From Fischerella sp. (lineage in GTDB: Bacteria; Cyanobacteriota; Cyanobacteriia; Cyanobacteriales; Nostocaceae): DNA of 7,161 nucleotides. The stretch covers positions 1-7,161 of the forward strand of contig JANZYY010000255.1 in the NCBI GenBank assembly GCA_026419705.1, given 5' to 3'. The position numbers and the translations under genes are program-made. This document shows, piece after piece, positions 1 to 6,710 of the stretch. How positions within the stretch are numbered: position 1 is the stretch's first letter; the number at the start of each line of letters is the position of its first letter. The notes under the pieces are model-generated. The model was not told where the DNA came from. It was given only the letters and a program-made list of their open reading frames with translations, and ran no database searches.

Positions 1-1
1 C

Positions 2-3000
2 TTGTTTGAGGCAGCCACTATTAACAGAATGGTAGGGCATTTCCAAACTTTGCTGGCAAGTATTGTGGTTAATCCCGACCAGCGCCTCAGTGACTTGCCA
101 ATGTTGACAGAAACAGAACGGCAGACTCTGTTGGTGGACTGGAGTAGTACAAAAACAGAAAGTTTGCAAGATTTATGCATCCATGAGTTGTTTGAAACTC
201 AAGTAGAGCAAACACCGGATGCTGTTGCAGTAGTTTTTGGAGGACAACAGTTAACATACCGAGAACTGAACGCCAAGGCAAATCAGCTAGGGCGTTACTT
301 GCGTTCGCTGGGTGTGGGGCCAGAAGTACTGGTGGGCATTTGTGTAGAGCGATCGCCAGAGATGGTGATCGGATTGCTGGGCATCCTCAAGGCTGGTGGG
401 GCTTATGTACCCTTAGATCCCACTTATCCCCAAGAACGCTTGAGTTGGATGTTATCAGATTCACAAGTGCCAATCCTCTTAACTCAGAAGCATTTGCTGG
501 TAGAAAAAAAGTTTGATGGACTGCATACTGTTAGTTTGGATACAGATTGGGAAGTAATTTCTCAGCAAGGTGAAGAGAATCTCATCAGTGGTGCAACACC
601 GGAAAATTTAGCCTATGTCATCTATACATCAGGTTCTACAGGCAAACCAAAAGGGGTGATGATTCAACATCAGTCTTTAGTGAATTTTACTGAAGCAGCA
701 ATTGTTGAATATGGGTTTACTAATCGCGATCGCGTATTACAGTTTGCCTCTATCAGTTTCGATGTAGCAGTCGAAGAAATTTATCCTTGTCTGATCTCTG
801 GTGGCACGCTAGTACTACGTAATGAACAGATGCTAATTGATATACCTACTTTCCTCAAACAATGTCGAGAATGGGAAATAACGGTATTAGATCTACCCAC
901 AGCATACTGGCATCATTTGACTTTTGAATTAACAACAACACAGTTGAAGCTACCAGAATCATTGCGCTTGGTCATTATTGGAGGAGAGCGGGTACTTCCA
1001 GAACGAGTCAAAATGTGGCAAAAATACGTAGGTGATTACCCGCAGTTATGCAACGGATACGGCCCGACAGAAGCAACTGTAGTAACCACAATATACAAGT
1101 TACCAAAAGCTAGCTTTTCTTCAGAGATTACATTGTCAGGAGTACCCATTGGCAAGCCGATTCGTAATGTTCAAGTGTACGTGCTAGATAAACACCTACA
1201 GCCCGTTCCTATTGGCATCCAGGGCGAACTTTACATTGGCGGTGCTGGGTTTGCACGAGGCTACTGGAATCGCCCAGACTTAACTGAAGAAACATTTATT
1301 TGCAACCCGTTTCAGAAATCAAAACAGAGCGATCGCCTTTACAAGACTGGGGATTTAGTGCGCTATCTCCCAGACGGCAATATAGAGTTTCTCGGTCGCA
1401 TTGATAATCAGGTCAAGGTGCGCGGCTTCCGCATCGAACTTGGAGAAATCGAAGTTGTACTGACGCAACACTCAGAGGTTAGGGAAGCTGTAGTTATAGC
1501 TCAACAAGATGCTACGGGTAACCAATACTTAGTGGCTTATGTGGTTCCCGCTTCAAAGCCAGTTCCGAAGAGCAGTGAACTACGCCGCTTTCTCAAAGAG
1601 AAGTTGCCCGAATATATGCTGCCAAAAGTCTTTGTGACGTTAGAAGCACTACCACTTACTCCTAACGGCAAAGTAGACCGCAGAGCGCTACCAATAGCTG
1701 AGCAAACCGCTAATGATGATACCACGATTTACGTAGCACCACGTACATCAACTGAGGAAAATTTAGCGACAATTTGGTCTGAGTTACTTGGCCTGGAACA
1801 AGTTAGTATTAATGATAACTTTTTTGATTTAGGTGGTCATTCCTTACTACTGACTCAACTAATTTTTCGAGTGCGAGAAACTTTTCAAGTAGAGCTACCT
1901 TTGCGTAGTTTGTTTGACATGCCTACCATAGCTAGCCTAGCCAAAAGTATTGAGATGCAAAAAACAGGTTCTGATACTATTGGCGGGAAAACTGTTGCAC
2001 AGCTGCAAACTGAAGCCGTTCTCGATCCCACAATTTGTTTTGAAGCTATTCCAAGGGAGTATACAACTGAGCCTGCTAATATCTTCTTAACTGGAGCTAC
2101 AGGTTTTTTGGGAGCTTTTTTACTTGATGAACTTCTCCAAAAAACTCAAGCAGATGTATATTGCTTGGTACGTGCTGCTAATGCTGAAGAAGGCAAAAAT
2201 AAGCTCTGCAAAAACTTGGAAATATATTCACTTGCAAACGAACATTTTAGTTCCAGAATCATCCCGGTTGTGGGAGATTTATCTCAGCCACTGTTTGGAC
2301 TTTCTGAAGAAAATTTCCTAATACTAGCAAATAAAATAGATGTTATTTATCACAATGGTGCTTTAGTTAATTTTGTTTATCCATACGAGCAACTGAAGGC
2401 GGCTAATGTTCTCGGAACGCAGGAAGTTCTGAGATTAGCAAGTTTAATTAAAATCAAATCGGTACATTATATTTCTACCCTTTCTGTGTTTCCCGCACAG
2501 AGCAATTCTGAGGTGCAAGTATTTAGTGAACAAGACTCTTTGGAACATGATGGAATTCTCCAAAGTGGCTACGCTCAGAGTAAATGGGTGGCGGAAAAGT
2601 TAGTAGCGATCGCACGTTCTAGAGGTCTTCCTGCGACTATCCACCGATTGGGAAGAATCACAGGAAACAGCAAAACAGGGGTTTGGAACACCAATGATTT
2701 TATGTGCAGCATGATTAAGTGCTGTATTCAGCTTGGTAGTGTGCCAAAAATTGATAGTTTGGTGGATATGACACCGGTAGACTATGTAAGTCAAGCCATC
2801 GTTTATTTATCTCAGCAAAAAGAATCCATTGGGGAAATCTTTCACTTGCTCAATCCCCACCCAATTCAACTGGAAAAACTGATCGAGTGGATGTGTTTTT
2901 ATGGCTATCCACTGCGGCTAGTTACCTATGACGAATGGCGACAAGAGTTGATCGCTGCTGCAAAGCATTCTCCAGATCCAACTTTGTATTCACTTTTGCC

Positions 3001-3205
3001 TTTGTTTCCTGAAAATAGATACAAAGAACGGATATCCATCCCAGAGAATCTCTCTCAACCCAGAATGACACAGTTCGATTGCCAAAAAACGCTTGCTCAA
3101 CTGGCAAGTGCTTCTATTAACTGTCCTAAGATCGATGACCAACTTCTGAAAAACTACTTTTGTTACTTCACTCGTAGTGGTTTTCTGAATCACCCACACA
3201 TATAG
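2..3205 (+). CDS. NRPS terminal module, partial at 5' end: (C)-A-PCP-thioester reductase
   Basis: This is the last module of a peptide synthetase. It activates one amino acid, joins it to the upstream peptide and releases the product by NAD(P)H reduction of the carrier thioester. The frame is open from the window edge, so the TTG at position 2 is not the start. Residues 1-45 are a condensation-domain tail. The adenylation domain has A1 LTYREL (84), A2 (129), A3 YTSGSTGKPKG (208-218), A4 FDVAVEE (253), A5 NGYGPTE (351-357), A6 (408), A7 YKTGDL (447), A8 (465) and A10 NGKVDRR (555). The carrier has DLGGHS with phosphopantetheine Ser614. The reductase has a GATGFLG Rossmann loop (698-704), Ser825/Thr826, and Tyr857-x3-Lys861. 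By GrsA alignment the pocket code is D254 V255 E258 D297 I325 G327 G352 V360 V361 K557. I cannot match it to a known substrate; D254 indicates an alpha-amino acid. There is no thioesterase. The product family is unknown. Confidence 0.96.
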   Translation: MFEAATINRMVGHFQTLLASIVVNPDQRLSDLPMLTETERQTLLVDWSSTKTESLQDLCIHELFETQVEQTPDAVAVVFGGQQLTYRELNAKANQLGRYLRSLGVGPEVLVGICVERSPEMVIGLLGILKAGGAYVPLDPTYPQERLSWMLSDSQVPILLTQKHLLVEKKFDGLHTVSLDTDWEVISQQGEENLISGATPENLAYVIYTSGSTGKPKGVMIQHQSLVNFTEAAIVEYGFTNRDRVLQFASISFDVAVEEIYPCLISGGTLVLRNEQMLIDIPTFLKQCREWEITVLDLPTAYWHHLTFELTTTQLKLPESLRLVIIGGERVLPERVKMWQKYVGDYPQLCNGYGPTEATVVTTIYKLPKASFSSEITLSGVPIGKPIRNVQVYVLDKHLQPVPIGIQGELYIGGAGFARGYWNRPDLTEETFICNPFQKSKQSDRLYKTGDLVRYLPDGNIEFLGRIDNQVKVRGFRIELGEIEVVLTQHSEVREAVVIAQQDATGNQYLVAYVVPASKPVPKSSELRRFLKEKLPEYMLPKVFVTLEALPLTPNGKVDRRALPIAEQTANDDTTIYVAPRTSTEENLATIWSELLGLEQVSINDNFFDLGGHSLLLTQLIFRVRETFQVELPLRSLFDMPTIASLAKSIEMQKTGSDTIGGKTVAQLQTEAVLDPTICFEAIPREYTTEPANIFLTGATGFLGAFLLDELLQKTQADVYCLVRAANAEEGKNKLCKNLEIYSLANEHFSSRIIPVVGDLSQPLFGLSEENFLILANKIDVIYHNGALVNFVYPYEQLKAANVLGTQEVLRLASLIKIKSVHYISTLSVFPAQSNSEVQVFSEQDSLEHDGILQSGYAQSKWVAEKLVAIARSRGLPATIHRLGRITGNSKTGVWNTNDFMCSMIKCCIQLGSVPKIDSLVDMTPVDYVSQAIVYLSQQKESIGEIFHLLNPHPIQLEKLIEWMCFYGYPLRLVTYDEWRQELIAAAKHSPDPTLYSLLPLFPENRYKERISIPENLSQPRMTQFDCQKTLAQLASASINCPKIDDQLLKNYFCYFTRSGFLNHPHI

Positions 3206-4426
3206 AATGCGAGTATTTATCCTTATCTGGTTTGGGCAGCTGATTTCACTAATTGGCTCCGGACTGACTCGATTTGCTTTAGGTGTCTGGGTATACCAGA
3301 ACACTGGCTCTGTGACGGAATTTGCGCTCATTTCTTTGTTTGCGATGCTGCCGAGCATCTTGATGTCACCTTTGGTTGGCGTGCTTGTAGATCGCTGGAA
3401 CCGAAGGTTTTGTATGATACTGAGCGATACTGGAGCAGGACTGAGTACGCTAGCTATTGTGCTGTTGCTCTTGCTTGGTAAGCTTGAAGTCTGGCACATC
3501 TACCTGGCTGTAGCAGTCAGTTCGACCTTTAGCGCTTTCCAGTGGCCAGCTTATGCTGCTGCAACTACGATGCTTGTTCCAAAGCAACACCTCGGTCGCG
3601 CTAGTGGGATGGTGCAACTTGCAGAGGCAGTTTCGCGGTTGCTCTCACCGATGTTAGCAGGTGCGCTGGTTGTGACTATTCAGATTCAGGGCGTAATCCT
3701 GATCGACTGCGTTACTTTTCTCTTTTCCTTGGTGACGCTGTTGCTAGTCCGATTCCCGAAGCCAAAAACTAGTGTAGAGGATGAAGTGAGGCAGAGTTGG
3801 GGACTGCGGGAGTTTACTTATGGATGGACATACATCACTGCTTGCCCCGGACTACTGGGATTGTTAATTTTCTTTGCGGGCATTAATTTCTTAATTGGAG
3901 TTGTGAGTGTGCTAGTTACACCTTTGGTACTAGCCTTTGCTTCGGCTACTGTACTGGGTACGGTGCTGTCCATTGGTGGAAGCGGTATGTTGGTTGGTGG
4001 TCTGGTGATGAGTGTTTGGGGCGGGCCAAAGAATCGTATCCTTGGTGTATTTGGCTTTACACTATTAGGTGGACTCTCTATACTACTTGCGGGGCTTATG
4101 CCCTCTGTTCCCATCTTTTTTGCAGCTGCTTTCATCTACTATTTTGGGGTGTCAATAATCAATGGTTGCGACCAAGCCATCTGGCAGAGCAAAGTCGCAC
4201 CTGCTGTCCAGGGACGGGTATTTGCTGTGCGAAGTATGCTCGCCTTGGCATCCTTACCGCTTGCCTATCTGATTGCAGGGCCATTAGCCGATCAAGTTTT
4301 CGAGCCATTACTTACCCCTACAGGGTTATTGGCCGGAAGCATCGGCAAATTCATTGGTGTTGGTCGAGGATACGGTATTGCTTTGTTGTTTGTCGTGATG
4401 GGGATGCTAACTATACTAGCGATCGC
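349..4426. repeat. Five HIP1 octamers (GCGATCGC) dispersed in the NRPS and MFS genes
   Basis: The palindrome GCGATCGC occurs at 349-356, 726-733, 1329-1336, 2606-2613 and 4419-4426, all inside coding sequence. An octamer is expected about once per 65 kb in random DNA with equal base frequencies, so this is strong enrichment. HIP1 (highly iterated palindrome) is a known hallmark of many cyanobacterial genomes. I found none in the mobile-element half of the window (4522-7161). Confidence 0.9.
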
Positions 4427-4493
4427 CCTTGGCTATCTATATCCACCCCTACGACGGCTAGAGGATGAACTCCCGGATGCAATTGCTGATTAG
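3207..4493 (+). CDS. MFS transporter (MFS_3/EntS-like), probable peptide exporter
   Basis: This is a 428-residue polytopic inner-membrane protein, about the usual length for a 12-helix major facilitator. The first half has hydrophobic helices from residue 3 onward. The loop 2-3 signature is GVLVDRWNRR (58-67), matching MFS motif A with G58, D62 and R66. A conserved RASGMVQLAEAVSR segment (131-144) is typical of the MFS_3 group, which includes the enterobactin exporter EntS. A charged central loop lies near residues 183-215, followed by a second helix bundle and a short acidic tail. The ATG lies one nucleotide after the synthetase stop codon. I see no Shine-Dalgarno sequence, so translation is probably coupled to the NRPS. 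The position suggests export of the NRPS product or self-resistance; this is inferred from context, and the substrate is not shown by sequence. The HIP1 site at 4419-4426 shows it shares the host background of the NRPS. Confidence 0.93.
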   Translation: MRVFILIWFGQLISLIGSGLTRFALGVWVYQNTGSVTEFALISLFAMLPSILMSPLVGVLVDRWNRRFCMILSDTGAGLSTLAIVLLLLLGKLEVWHIYLAVAVSSTFSAFQWPAYAAATTMLVPKQHLGRASGMVQLAEAVSRLLSPMLAGALVVTIQIQGVILIDCVTFLFSLVTLLLVRFPKPKTSVEDEVRQSWGLREFTYGWTYITACPGLLGLLIFFAGINFLIGVVSVLVTPLVLAFASATVLGTVLSIGGSGMLVGGLVMSVWGGPKNRILGVFGFTLLGGLSILLAGLMPSVPIFFAAAFIYYFGVSIINGCDQAIWQSKVAPAVQGRVFAVRSMLALASLPLAYLIAGPLADQVFEPLLTPTGLLAGSIGKFIGVGRGYGIALLFVVMGMLTILAIALGYLYPPLRRLEDELPDAIAD

Positions 4494-4521
4494 CGCTCTC
4501 TCGTATCTCATATCTTGCACC

Positions 4522-4537
4522 GGCTCTGTTGCAAAAA
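4522..4537 (+). repeat. Left terminal inverted repeat of the IS6-family element
   Basis: GGCTCTGTTGCAAAAA pairs with the right end at 15 of 16 positions; the third base is C here and T at the other end. It includes the palindromic TTGCAA hexamer that in IS26 and IS257 can serve as a -35 element. Confidence 0.9.
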
Positions 4538-4974
4538 CCTTTTTAGGACAAAAGCTCCATCCGATTCGATACGGATTACGCAGCAACTCCAAAAATTTGA
4601 GACACGAATTCTATCTGAGCTTGAATGTCTCCTTTTGCTACTCCTAAAATTTGTCCTTTTCTAATTTGATTCATGGTTTCATAACCAATAATTGTCCTTC
4701 TTGCCGTGTAGAATGATTGAAAGCCCAACCCAGGGTTGACTAACTTTTTGATAAATCTACGGTCTTGTTCAATTAGATTATTTAAGTACTTGTTTTGGCG
4801 TAATTTACAAACTTGAGGTAGGGTTAATTCTGCTTTCAACTCATCAACAGCGATTGGATAAGCTGCATTCTGGTCGACATTGATAACTCGTGGAGACTGC
4901 TTGTAATTTGCCTTCAAAGCTTTGCAGAAGAAACGTTTAGCTGCTCGTTTATCTCTTTTGGCACTTAGCATAAA

Positions 4975-4983
4975 GTCAATAGT
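4975..4983 (+). repeat. 9-bp target site duplication, left copy
   Basis: GTCAATAGT directly abuts the IS4-family left terminus and is identical to 6335-6343. On the minus strand it encodes Thr-Ile-Asp of the IS6 transposase. Confidence 0.93.
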
Positions 4984-4998
4984 TTGAGGGGGCGACAA
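4984..4998 (+). repeat. Left terminal inverted repeat of the IS4-family element
   Basis: TTGAGGGGGCGACAA is a perfect 15-bp complement of the right end at 6320-6334. Confidence 0.93.
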
Positions 4999-5003
4999 AG
5001 AAG

Positions 5004-6074
5004 TTAAAGTGGTTGCTGTATAAGCAGCATAGCCATCAAACCCTGGTGAGAAAATGCCTGTTTATTGCGAACAGAAGCCATCATTTCCAGAACCAATTCC
5101 TGACACTCATTCAGAGAAACTATCCAGTTATAACCATATAAGCCTATCCAAAAAGCACTATGTCTTTTTCTAGTTCTATTTTGTTCACAAGGACGACAGA
5201 CATAAGATTGTTGTCTAGAGAATTGAATTTTTTGTCCTTTTAACCATGCGGAAGTCATTGCCAAAGCAATCAATAAAATTAGGCGTACAAGTCTATCAGG
5301 ATTTGCTTGAGAACCTTCTAAATTGTATCCCCCAGTTTTACAATCTTTAAACATAGCCTCAATCCCAAAACGTTGAGGATATATTTTCACTGCTGTTGAT
5401 ACATCTGGTAGATTAGTGGATAAATACCAAGGTTCAGGTTCTTGCTGACCACGATATTTGCGTTTCCAATCAACCACCAAGTTGCAACGACCAAAACCCT
5501 GATTTTGTGTGAGATTAACCTGATGATAAAATTTGCGGATACCGGGAGAAATTGAAATTGTATGTAGGGGTTGAAATTTTTGTCTTTTTTCTCGAAAAGT
5601 AGTGTCTTTTTTTTGTCGAAACACAAACTTCAAACCCTGACGATGTAACCAACTACCTAATTCAACGCCATGAAATTCTCTATCGCCAATGATGATTAAT
5701 TGATAATGTTTTAATAACCGGATTACCGGACGTAATACTTTCTGTTGTTCTTGGAGGTTACTGCAACCTTCTTTATCAAGTAGACACCAAAATATTGGTA
5801 ATGCCCTTTTTTGATAAATTACACTCACCATCAAAATATTATTGTCTTTCCATGAGGTTCTATCCAGGGTAATAATCAATTGTGACTGAGGTTTAAATAA
5901 GCGTGATACAATTTCTTCAATGATGGGAAACCATAGTCGCACTACACTCAAACCCTTCGAGTTGAGAAATCTTTGTAAATGACGACGGCTATTTTGTTGT
6001 ATTGGTAAAGGTAGGGTAGCGGCCAATCTTTCTATTTTTACTTGCCTCTGACTTTGTAGCAACCATACCAGCAT
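5004..6074 (-). CDS. IS4-family DDE transposase, probably N-terminally truncated
   Basis: This is a cut-and-paste transposase of the DDE_Tnp_1 type that acts on the ends of its own element. Catalytic residues in the 356-residue frame are Asp71 in TLDRTSW, Asp131 in IIGDREFHG and Glu239 in YPQRFGIEAMFKDCK. That last segment gives the IS4 signature Y-(2)-R-(3)-E-(6)-K at Y232, R235, E239 and K246. The ATG at 6074 has no Shine-Dalgarno sequence, and the frame is closed just upstream by a stop at 6092-6090. A better ancestral start is the ATG at 6156, beginning MLPQFYQEILEKYLSNTQL. A 13-bp tandem duplication (6076-6101) shifts that frame away. Deleting one copy joins the two frames as ...TQLITLKMLVWLL, about 379 residues. 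The catalytic core is complete, but loss of the first 23 residues and of the natural start probably lowers or removes activity. Confidence 0.9.
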   Translation of the reverse strand: MLVWLLQSQRQVKIERLAATLPLPIQQNSRRHLQRFLNSKGLSVVRLWFPIIEEIVSRLFKPQSQLIITLDRTSWKDNNILMVSVIYQKRALPIFWCLLDKEGCSNLQEQQKVLRPVIRLLKHYQLIIIGDREFHGVELGSWLHRQGLKFVFRQKKDTTFREKRQKFQPLHTISISPGIRKFYHQVNLTQNQGFGRCNLVVDWKRKYRGQQEPEPWYLSTNLPDVSTAVKIYPQRFGIEAMFKDCKTGGYNLEGSQANPDRLVRLILLIALAMTSAWLKGQKIQFSRQQSYVCRPCEQNRTRKRHSAFWIGLYGYNWIVSLNECQELVLEMMASVRNKQAFSHQGLMAMLLIQQPL

Positions 6075-6075
6075 T

Positions 6076-6101
6076 TTTAGGGTAATTATTTAGGGTAATT
6101 A
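6076..6101. repeat. 13-bp perfect tandem duplication that frameshifts the IS4 transposase
   Basis: TTTAGGGTAATTA occurs at 6076-6088 and again at 6089-6101. Its length is not a multiple of three, so it separates the frame starting at ATG 6156 from the main transposase frame. Taking out one copy restores a continuous frame. Confidence 0.9.
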
Positions 6102-6164
6102 ATTGTGTATTACTCAGGTACTTTTCTAGGATTTCTTGATAGAATTGGGGCAGCATTTATTTGT

Positions 6165-6191
6165 ATGGTCTTGTTCATTTGACGAGACCAT
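6165..6191 (+). terminator. Hairpin in the IS4 leader, terminator-like on the plus strand
   Basis: ATGGTCTTGT (6165-6174) pairs with ACGAGACCAT (6182-6191), with one T.G wobble and a 7-nt loop, and is followed by TTCTTTTTTA. On the plus strand this resembles an intrinsic terminator for antisense transcription. On the minus strand the hairpin ends about 8 nt before the ancestral transposase ATG at 6156, so in read-through mRNA it could hide the start. Leader structures that block read-through expression are known in IS10 and IS50; the role here is inferred. Confidence 0.4.
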
Positions 6192-6319
6192 TCTTTTTTA
6201 CCATCAAACTGCCCCCTATAAGTAGCTGTCTAATAACCGCACAGTATTCTCAATAAGAACCGTTTTTTTTGAGAGGGTATTTTACTTGAATCCCTCTACC
6301 TGTAATACTTTGACTATTC

Positions 6320-6334
6320 TTGTCGCCCCCTCAA
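6320..6334 (-). repeat. Right terminal inverted repeat of the IS4-family element
   Basis: The plus strand reads TTGTCGCCCCCTCAA, the exact inverse of the left terminus. This is the end upstream of the transposase. Confidence 0.93.
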
Positions 6335-6343
6335 GTCAATAGT
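6335..6343 (+). repeat. 9-bp target site duplication, right copy
   Basis: GTCAATAGT directly abuts the IS4-family right terminus. The lack of any mismatch between the copies suggests a fairly recent insertion. Confidence 0.93.
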
Positions 6344-6694
6344 ATTGCCAGCACAATTAACAGCTCGGTACAAATATTTCCACTTACCTTTCACCTTGAT
6401 ATAGGTTTCATCCACGCGCCAGGAATCATTTGTCGGCTTGAGATGTGAACGACACCGTTTTTCTAGTTCTGGTGCATAGTGCTGCACCCATCTATATAGT
6501 CGTATGGTCAACGCTTAGCCCCCTCTCGGTCATCATCTCCTCCAGGTTCCGGTACGACAATGGATAGCGAAGATACCACCGCACGCACAGCAGGATGATT
6601 TCGGCTTGATAGTGCCGCCACTTAAACGGATGCTTGGGGTTCATCTGGATAATATTAAATCTCCAGAGAGAATATCCTATTAACGAGGCAGCGA

Positions 6695-6710
6695 TTTTTG
6701 CAACAGAACC
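6695..6710 (-). repeat. Right terminal inverted repeat of the IS6-family element
   Basis: On the minus strand this reads GGTTCTGTTGCAAAAA, the transposase-proximal end of the element. Base 6711 begins the maturase fragment directly. Confidence 0.9.

Larger units (their letters stand above)
4984..6334 (-). mobile_element. IS4-family insertion sequence, 1351 bp, nested in the IS6 transposase
   Basis: The ends are perfect 15-bp inverted repeats, TTGAGGGGGCGACAA, and the similarity continues inward with a gap (AAGAAGTTAAAG against GAATAGTCAAAG). The element is flanked by a perfect 9-bp direct repeat, GTCAATAGT. Removing the element and one repeat restores the IS6 transposase reading AATACTATTGACTTTATG (NTIDFM), which proves the boundaries. 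The single transposase gene fills 5004-6074 on the minus strand and ends 20 bp inside the left terminus. About 180 bp of leader lies between the right end and the ancestral start. A 9-bp duplication and a YREK transposase fit the IS4 family (as in IS10 and IS50); the subgroup is not determined. Confidence 0.94.
4576..6644 (-). pseudogene. IS6-family transposase, frameshifted and split by an IS4-family insertion
   Basis: The DDE transposase is readable in three pieces. Piece one starts at the ATG at 6644 (MNPKHPFKWRHYQAE) and carries the helix-turn-helix region ending in VDHTTI, then hits TAG at 6494-6492. Piece two continues in another frame from 6496 (YRWVQHYAPELEKR) with the first catalytic Asp in WRVDETYIKVKGKW. 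It reaches NTID at 6335 and runs a few codons into the inserted element. Piece three resumes at 4983 (TIDFMLSAKRDKRAA) with the second Asp in VINVDQNAAY and the Glu in NNLIEQDRRF, ending at TAA 4578-4576. The frameshift fits loss of one AT unit from ATATATAG. Repaired and joined, the protein is about 236 residues, close to IS26 transposase. All three catalytic acidic residues survive, but no single product could contain them. Confidence 0.93.
4522..6710 (-). mobile_element. IS6-family insertion sequence, interrupted by an IS4-family element
   Basis: The element is bounded by inverted ends starting GGCTCTGTTGCAAAAA (left) and GGTTCTGTTGCAAAAA (right, read on the minus strand). These match the IS6/IS26/IS257/IS240 type of terminus. 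Removing the nested 1351-bp element and one 9-bp target copy leaves about 829 bp, a normal IS6-family length, with one transposase gene pointing leftward. The flanking octamers differ (CTTGCACC left, AAAAACAG right), so there is no target duplication. The left flank follows the MFS gene after 28 bp with no visible terminator. The right flank is a decapitated group II intron ORF. The element is inactive by itself because its transposase is broken, but its ends look intact and could be used by a related transposase supplied in trans. Confidence 0.92.

Noticed and set aside
2..4. TTG at the window edge as a start codon for the synthetase
   Set aside because: The encoded residues LFEAATINRMVGHF are the tail of a condensation domain, so the gene continues upstream of the window.
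2990..3499. 169-codon open frame on the minus strand across the NRPS/MFS junction
   Set aside because: It is antisense to two well-supported genes, with low-complexity Ser/Thr-rich composition and no recognisable domain; a shadow frame.
4016..4468. 150-codon plus-strand frame inside the MFS gene
   Set aside because: It overlaps the transporter in another frame, is rich in Cys and Trp without motifs, and is explained by the MFS reading.
4559..4576. ATCCG/CGGAT inverted repeat as a terminator for the MFS operon
   Set aside because: The stem is only 5 bp with an 8-nt loop and has no T run; it lies inside the IS6 element by the transposase stop codon.
4465..4647. 60-codon plus-strand frame running from the MFS end into the IS
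   Set aside because: It crosses the IS6 boundary and antisense transposase sequence, and has no recognisable motif.
5387..5626. 79-codon minus-strand frame inside the IS4 transposase
   Set aside because: It is an alternative frame of the same strand as the transposase, whose DDE and YREK motifs clearly define the real frame.
6076..6101. The repeat near 6090 as iterons or a regulatory operator
   Set aside because: There are only two adjacent identical copies, and removing one restores the transposase frame, so a simple tandem duplication explains it.
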